Positions 15,339 to 18,792 of a DNA stretch of 18,792 nt are shown here, piece by piece; position 1 is the stretch's first letter, and every line of letters starts with the position of its first letter. The stretch comes from JBBQTU01 sp038213005 (lineage in GTDB: Bacteria; Planctomycetota; Phycisphaerae; Tepidisphaerales; Tepidisphaeraceae). Below the pieces are notes generated by a model that was not told the origin of the DNA, searched no databases, and worked only from the letters and a program-made list of their open reading frames with translations. The DNA is taken from assembly GCA_038213005.1 (NCBI GenBank), contig JBBQTU010000059.1, positions 1-18,792 of the forward strand. Reading direction: 5' to 3'. Both the position numbers and the translations under genes were made by a program.

Positions 15339-15854
15339 GTGGCAACGCCAACAGGAAAATCTCAGGCTGGATATGAACTCGGGCGGCCGCAGGGACGATG
15401 TGCCATCACCGGACAGGTGATCGAACCCGGCAGCAAATTCATGGCGGCCCTGCGCGAAACCCCAGCCGGCTTCGAACGCGCCGACGTCTCGATGGAGGCT
15501 TGGGACCAGTTCGGCCGTGGCGATGTCATCGCGTTCTGGCAGACGGTCATGCCCGTCGGCGAACAAAAGAAACGCATCTTCGTTGACGACGAGGTTCTCT
15601 GTACGATTTTCGAGCGGCTCAATGACACCACGGAGCCGGCCAAGCTGAACTTCCGTTTCGTGCTCGGACTGATCCTGATGCGTAAACGCCTGATCGTCTG
15701 CGAAACCACCCGCTCGCAGCAGGACCGCGAGATATGGGCCGTCCGCTTCCGCGGCAAAGACACGCGAATGGATCTGATCAACCCCAACCTCGGCGAGTCC
15801 GAGATCGGGGAAGTGACCCAGCACCTCGGCGAGATTCTGAGCGAGGAAGTCTAG
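15339..15854 (+). CDS. Conserved planctomycete-type protein of unknown function
   Basis: This 171-residue soluble protein has no signal peptide or membrane helix. It opens with CAITGQVIEPGSKFMAAL, then ADVSMEAWDQF, VMPVGEQKKRIFVDDEVL, a hydrophobic helix LNFRFVLGLILMRKRLIV, and a C-terminal EIGEVTQHLGEIL helix. I recognise this order (a cysteine-TG-PG head, an aromatic middle, then a KLNFRFVLxLxLMRKR segment) from a widespread unnamed planctomycete family. No catalytic motif is visible, and a single head cysteine argues against a classic zinc finger. GTG 15339 is used because AAGGG (15325-15329) lies 9 nt upstream and homology begins close by. Its stop TAG overlaps the next gene's GTG (TAGTG), so it is coupled to the lipoprotein gene and probably works in envelope biology with it. 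Confidence 0.75.
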   Translation: MATPTGKSQAGYELGRPQGRCAITGQVIEPGSKFMAALRETPAGFERADVSMEAWDQFGRGDVIAFWQTVMPVGEQKKRIFVDDEVLCTIFERLNDTTEPAKLNFRFVLGLILMRKRLIVCETTRSQQDREIWAVRFRGKDTRMDLINPNLGESEIGEVTQHLGEILSEEV

Positions 15855-16849
15855 TGACTCATCTCAGATGCCATCATCAAGATCAGCAAACCGCAACGAC
15901 GCGGCGACAGCGCGAAAACGAAAAGCCACAGTCCAGTGATCGTCTTCTTCACGTTTCCTTCGCGTTCTTCGCGCCAGCGCGGTCGTGTCTCTTGTTCCTC
16001 ATGCTGGCGGGCCTCATCGCAGGATGCACCCCAACGCCCCCCACGACCCAGCCCAGTAGCGGCTACTTCGGCCCCACCGAGTCCATGCCTCAGGTCATCG
16101 CCCGCCTCAACGCCAACAACAAAAAAATCCCCTCGCTCTGGGCGATCGTCAAGGACTTCGATGTCTGGGCCAGGGACCCCCGCACGGGCAAGACCGACTA
16201 CGTCAACGGCTCGGGCGGCTATCTCTTCTATCGCGCCCCGGATGATTTCCGCCTGCGCGGCAACAAGGACGTTGCCGGCCTCATCCTGGATCTCGGGATG
16301 AACAGCGAGCAATACTGGCTCGCGGCCCTATCGCCCGGCCCCGATACCATGTGGTACGGGACCGTCGGCCACGCCGTCGACCCGTCGGCCGATCTGCCCA
16401 TCCGCCCGGAACTGCTCAGCGAGGTATTGGGCATCAGCGTATTTAGCGATGAATTCCTGGCCGAACCCTTTCCGGTGATGCGGTTTAACACCGACCGCGA
16501 CGCCTACATGTTTCTCTTCTGCCAGACCGATGGCGGGCACGTGATCACGCAGAAGGAAGTCTGGTACGACCGCGCAACGCTCAACCCGATCCTCGTGATT
16601 CTTTTCGACTCCGGCGGCCGGCCCATCCTGCGGGCCTACCTCACAGACCATCAGAACATCAGCGGCCAGGCGTATCTCCCGGCCGTCGCGATGAGTTATG
16701 ATCTGCTCTTCCCCGAGACGCGCTCTCGAATGGTGCTCAGGCTCGCAAAGGTCGAGATCCAGCACAAGGGCGCGCCGAGCGATGCCAGTTTTCGTTTCCC
16801 CGGCGTGGATATCGTCAAAACAGCAAAGAACATCGATGCGAAGGATTAA
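15854..16849 (+). CDS. Lipoprotein of unknown function
   Basis: The 331-residue product carries a hydrophobic stretch SCLLFLMLAGLIAGC with a lipobox (LIAGC, cysteine 58). This predicts cleavage by signal peptidase II and membrane anchoring. The mature part begins with a threonine/proline linker, then a PQVIARLNANNKKIPSLWA helix and a beta-rich region containing WARDPRTGKTDYVNGSGGYLFYRAP. Such folds recall LolA/LolB-like or outer-membrane lipoprotein-sorting domains, but the match is only by feel. The start is uncertain. GTG 15854 overlaps the upstream stop but leaves a long 43-residue n-region; a later in-frame start such as TTG near 15991 or ATG 16001 would leave too little n-region. The 3' end overlaps the RDD gene by 14 bp. 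Confidence 0.7.
   Translation: MTHLRCHHQDQQTATTRRQRENEKPQSSDRLLHVSFAFFAPARSCLLFLMLAGLIAGCTPTPPTTQPSSGYFGPTESMPQVIARLNANNKKIPSLWAIVKDFDVWARDPRTGKTDYVNGSGGYLFYRAPDDFRLRGNKDVAGLILDLGMNSEQYWLAALSPGPDTMWYGTVGHAVDPSADLPIRPELLSEVLGISVFSDEFLAEPFPVMRFNTDRDAYMFLFCQTDGGHVITQKEVWYDRATLNPILVILFDSGGRPILRAYLTDHQNISGQAYLPAVAMSYDLLFPETRSRMVLRLAKVEIQHKGAPSDASFRFPGVDIVKTAKNIDAKD
15896..15986. repeat. Degenerate inverted repeat in the lipoprotein leader
   Basis: The arm at about 15896-15924 and the reverse complement of about 15954-15986 share an ACGAC(C)GCG-type start followed by GCGCGAA and AACG blocks, with several indels. It resembles the imperfect hairpins often inserted between bacterial genes. Here it lies inside the predicted n-region of the lipoprotein signal peptide. 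Confidence 0.4.
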
Positions 16850-18404
16850 TGCAGTTTTTATTCTGATGGCGCTGCTCATGCCCCTGGTGACATGGGCGGC
16901 CAATCCGGCCACCCGGCCTTCGCCGCGGCGGCTGATCGCCCAGCAGTCCCCGGAAGGCGATGCCGTCTGGCTGGCAGAAGTGACCGCTACGCCAGACGGT
17001 GACCACACCGTGGTCTGGGAGCGAGCCGACGGGCAGAGCCTTTGGTACGCCGTCGCGGAGATCCCGGCGGCAGTGCAGGAGTTGGCCGCCGCCGGCGGAC
17101 GACTCGCAGCGCTCCTGTCCAGCGGGCAGTGGCAGGATGTGAACCTCACCACCGGCCAACCACTGCCGTCAGGCGCGCGCCTGATCTCTCTTGCCGCCGA
17201 CGCCGAAACTCTGTTAGCCCTTGGCCGGGTCGCCTCGCCCGCAACGGTGCCTTCGTCCGCAACGGCACCCTCGCCCGCCTCCACGCAGGCGTCCACCGCG
17301 GGGCCCTCGCTCCCGCCGGGTCTGCATCTATTCCGGCTACAGCGCGGCGCCTGGCAGCATGTAGCGGCCCTCCCGCCCGGCGTCGATGGCGAGCCCGGAC
17401 GGAATCTGTCGCTGGCCTCTGCCGAGCGCAAGCCCACCATCGTGACAGTCGGACCCTCCCTGACCATCGATGGCAGCGCCTCGATGCAGCTCACCGCGTG
17501 GCAATGGCACAACGATCGCTGGAACCGTCGCTCGCAATGGACTGCTCCCGCGGCGATCTCCGCGATCCACGCTTTCGACAGCCTCGACTGTGTCGCGGTT
17601 TGGACCGCCGCGGACAACCACCTTGGCCAGGTCCACGTCCTCGTCGGCGACGGAGATGGCCATGACCTGAACCTCTCCGGCCATGCAGCCGTGCGCGCCG
17701 TCAACCAGATCGCAGGCATGATCCGCCTGTATTACGTCGACGGCGACAAAATCATGGAACGCCGCTTTGATCCGCGCAAGTTGACGGAAGATGGGGCGGC
17801 CACCGAGCTGCGACTGGTGCGCCTCGGGGAGGAACCTCCGCATCTCAAATGGGTACAGGGCGGCCTGCTCGCTCTGCTCGTACTGGCGATGGGCTCGGCG
17901 ATGATGCGCCGCGGCAAACAGCAGATCAAGATCGACTTCAAGAAGCTGCAACTGGCGCCACTGGGCAAGAGGCTCCTCGCTGGCTCCATCGACGCGATCC
18001 CGCTGATCGTCGGCATGATGTGGGTCGTTTCCCACTATCCCCAATCCCAGTTCCGGGAGTTGCAGGAACTCTACCGCGCACCGGACATCATCATGCAGGG
18101 ATGGCTGGTCATGGGCATCTACCTGGCCATCCTGACGGCGACCGAAGTGTTGTTCGGCCGGTCGGTGGGCAAGATGCTGACGGGACTGCGTGTCCTGCGG
18201 CTTGATGGTGCATCTCCCGGAGCGGTGGCGATGTTCGTCCGCAATTTTCTCCGCGTCATCGATCTCGGAATGACCGGGGTGACGCTCGTACTGATCCTCA
18301 TGCTCCCGCTGCGGCAGCGCATCGGCGATATCGCCGCCGGCACCGTAGTTGTGGCGGATATCCCTGCACCGCAAGACGAGCTCGGCGATGACGACGTCTC
18401 GTGA
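16836..18404 (+). CDS. Secreted/membrane RDD-domain protein
   Basis: This 522-residue protein has an N-terminal signal sequence (residues 1-21, RRINAVFILMALLMPLVTWA). About 310 residues of repetitive beta-strand-like sequence follow, with repeated W/V and GDG/DG turns, possibly propeller-like and probably extracytoplasmic. A low-complexity A/P/S/T linker lies at 133-161. A membrane helix at 341-356 leads into an RDD domain (about 370-510). RDD signatures are R379 and D386 in GKRLLAGSID, GRSVGKMLTGLRV at 441-453, D476, and QRIGDIAAGTVVV at 494-506. RDD domains are membrane modules, some linked to transport or Na+/H+ exchange; substrate and function are unknown here. ATG 16836 overlaps the lipoprotein gene's end and gives a proper signal peptide; longer upstream starts do not. 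Confidence 0.8.
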   Translation: MRRINAVFILMALLMPLVTWAANPATRPSPRRLIAQQSPEGDAVWLAEVTATPDGDHTVVWERADGQSLWYAVAEIPAAVQELAAAGGRLAALLSSGQWQDVNLTTGQPLPSGARLISLAADAETLLALGRVASPATVPSSATAPSPASTQASTAGPSLPPGLHLFRLQRGAWQHVAALPPGVDGEPGRNLSLASAERKPTIVTVGPSLTIDGSASMQLTAWQWHNDRWNRRSQWTAPAAISAIHAFDSLDCVAVWTAADNHLGQVHVLVGDGDGHDLNLSGHAAVRAVNQIAGMIRLYYVDGDKIMERRFDPRKLTEDGAATELRLVRLGEEPPHLKWVQGGLLALLVLAMGSAMMRRGKQQIKIDFKKLQLAPLGKRLLAGSIDAIPLIVGMMWVVSHYPQSQFRELQELYRAPDIIMQGWLVMGIYLAILTATEVLFGRSVGKMLTGLRVLRLDGASPGAVAMFVRNFLRVIDLGMTGVTLVLILMLPLRQRIGDIAAGTVVVADIPAPQDELGDDDVS

Positions 18405-18446
18405 GCCGCTCCGCCCCACCGCTGCCAACGCCCCACCGCCGCACAT

Positions 18447-18578
18447 GGGCGTGCCCATTTTTTCGGGCACGCGATTTCTTAGCCCCAACGGGGCGGCATT
18501 CGTAAGCCCAGGGTAAGCGTACTCGCGCAGCCCTGGGTAAGAACCATTCTCCCTGAATGAGCCCTGAAAAGGCGACAC
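18447..18578. repeat. Palindrome-rich intergenic repeat, copy 1
   Basis: This 132-bp unit contains, in order, the hairpin GCGTGCCC-loop-GGGCACGC, GCCCC-AAC-GGGGC, a CCCAGGG/CCCTGGG pair around 17 nt, and a decayed GCCCT-GAA-AAGGC. Copy 2 (18659-18791) differs at only about five positions, including one length change in the CCATTC run. Such mosaics of small palindromes recur in planctomycete intergenic DNA. Confidence 0.88.
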
Positions 18579-18643
18579 CTCTTTCAGCACCGTATTCGCT
18601 CAAACCACTCGCTGACGCCCAACTTGCATCTGCCCAGAAAAAC

Positions 18644-18668
18644 GGGCACGCCCCGGCTGGGCGTGCCC
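18644..18668. terminator. Possible bidirectional terminator hairpin at the head of repeat copy 2
   Basis: GGGCACGCCC (18644-18653) pairs perfectly over 10 bp with GGGCGTGCCC (18659-18668) around CGGCT. AAAAAC precedes the stem and ATTTTCCC follows it, so both strands show a short T-run. It overlaps the competing hairpin inside the repeat. Confidence 0.45.
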
Positions 18669-18791
18669 ATTTTCCCGGGCACGCGATTTCTTAGCCCCAA
18701 CGGGGCGGCATTCGTAAGCCCAGGGTAAGCGTACTCGCGCAGCCTTGGGTAAGAACCATTCCCCCCTGAATGAGCCCTGAAAGGGCGACAC
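18659..18791. repeat. Palindrome-rich intergenic repeat, copy 2
   Basis: Second, 133-bp copy of the unit at 18447-18578, in the same orientation and starting 212 bp downstream. Here the last palindrome is intact (GCCCT-GAA-AGGGC), while the CCCAGGG partner is changed to CCTTGGG. Each copy has damage in a different palindrome, so the two copies have diverged separately. Confidence 0.88.
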
Positions 18792-18792
18792 A

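Larger units (their letters stand above)
18405..18792. other. Gene-free 3' region dominated by two repeat copies
   Basis: After the RDD stop the last 388 bp hold only a short proline-codon-like stretch, two ~132-bp repeat copies and the 80 bp between them. Open frames across the repeats on the minus strand are products of the repeat composition and are not called as genes. The window ends one base past copy 2, so more copies may lie beyond. Confidence 0.75.

Noticed and set aside
15896..15986. Twin-arginine signal in the lipoprotein leader
   Set aside because: TTRRQREN has paired arginines but lacks the hydrophobic residues that follow RR in Tat motifs.
16328..17719. 463-residue open frame on the minus strand
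   Set aside because: It runs antisense to both the lipoprotein and the RDD gene, has no recognisable domain, and is explained by high GC at third codon positions.
17337..18590. 417-residue open frame on the minus strand
   Set aside because: It starts in the terminal repeat and reads antisense through the RDD domain, whose signatures on the + strand are clear.
18600..18791. Small minus-strand open frame across repeat copy 2, and a similar one over copy 1
   Set aside because: Both translate the repeat itself, and their similarity reflects repeat identity. No ribosome-binding site or independent conservation was seen.
18447..18792. CRISPR array
   Set aside because: Only two copies of a 132-bp unit with an 80-bp gap and no cas genes; unit and spacer sizes are unlike CRISPR.

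Overview
The window looks like a chromosomal segment of a GC-rich planctomycete, probably close to the Phycisphaerae. This is inferred from gene style, not from a marker gene. The signs are alanine/threonine/proline-rich secreted proteins with PATRP-type stretches, a short lysine/alanine histone-H1-like protein, a conserved small protein of a kind I associate with planctomycetes, and intergenic repeats built of short palindromes. No rRNA, tRNA, CRISPR array, phage gene or transposase was found.

The left part (1-11881, + strand) is a catabolic and energy-conversion island. It opens with a palindromic element fused to a phosphoketolase fragment. That fragment has lost its N-terminal half, and its C-terminus is shifted out of frame by one extra A in a run of six. 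A DUF2254 membrane protein, a class I fructose-bisphosphate aldolase and a small LapA-like membrane protein follow. Next comes a complete N-type (alternative F-type) ATPase operon in the order beta, epsilon, AtpQ, AtpR, a, c, b, alpha, gamma (4449-11373), with most genes overlapping. The island ends with a polyphosphate kinase 2 remnant that also lacks its N-terminal half and begins right after the gamma-subunit stop. Phosphoketolase and aldolase belong to central sugar phosphate metabolism, PPK2 proteins exchange phosphate between polyphosphate and nucleotides, and the N-ATPase would couple ATP to Na+ or H+ movement. Both outer genes are damaged, so the ATPase, aldolase and DUF2254 genes look like the intact core.

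The middle part (11882-15173) holds a 220-bp non-coding stretch with dyads and a 14-bp tandem repeat, a membrane-anchored TPR protein (+), the chaperone gene htpG (-), and a divergent gene for a 53-residue histone-H1-like protein with a plausible promoter and a strong Rho-independent terminator.

The right part (15339-18404, + strand) is a tightly overlapping three-gene unit: a conserved planctomycete-type protein, a lipoprotein, and a secreted or membrane protein ending in an RDD domain. The window closes with two copies of a ~132-bp palindrome-rich intergenic repeat (18447-18578 and 18659-18791) separated by 80 bp.

The most interesting points are the paired N-terminal truncations at the island's two edges, the lysine/proline-rich C-terminal tails on four different N-ATPase subunits, the two-carboxylate c subunit with Na+-type ligands, and the terminal repeat family.
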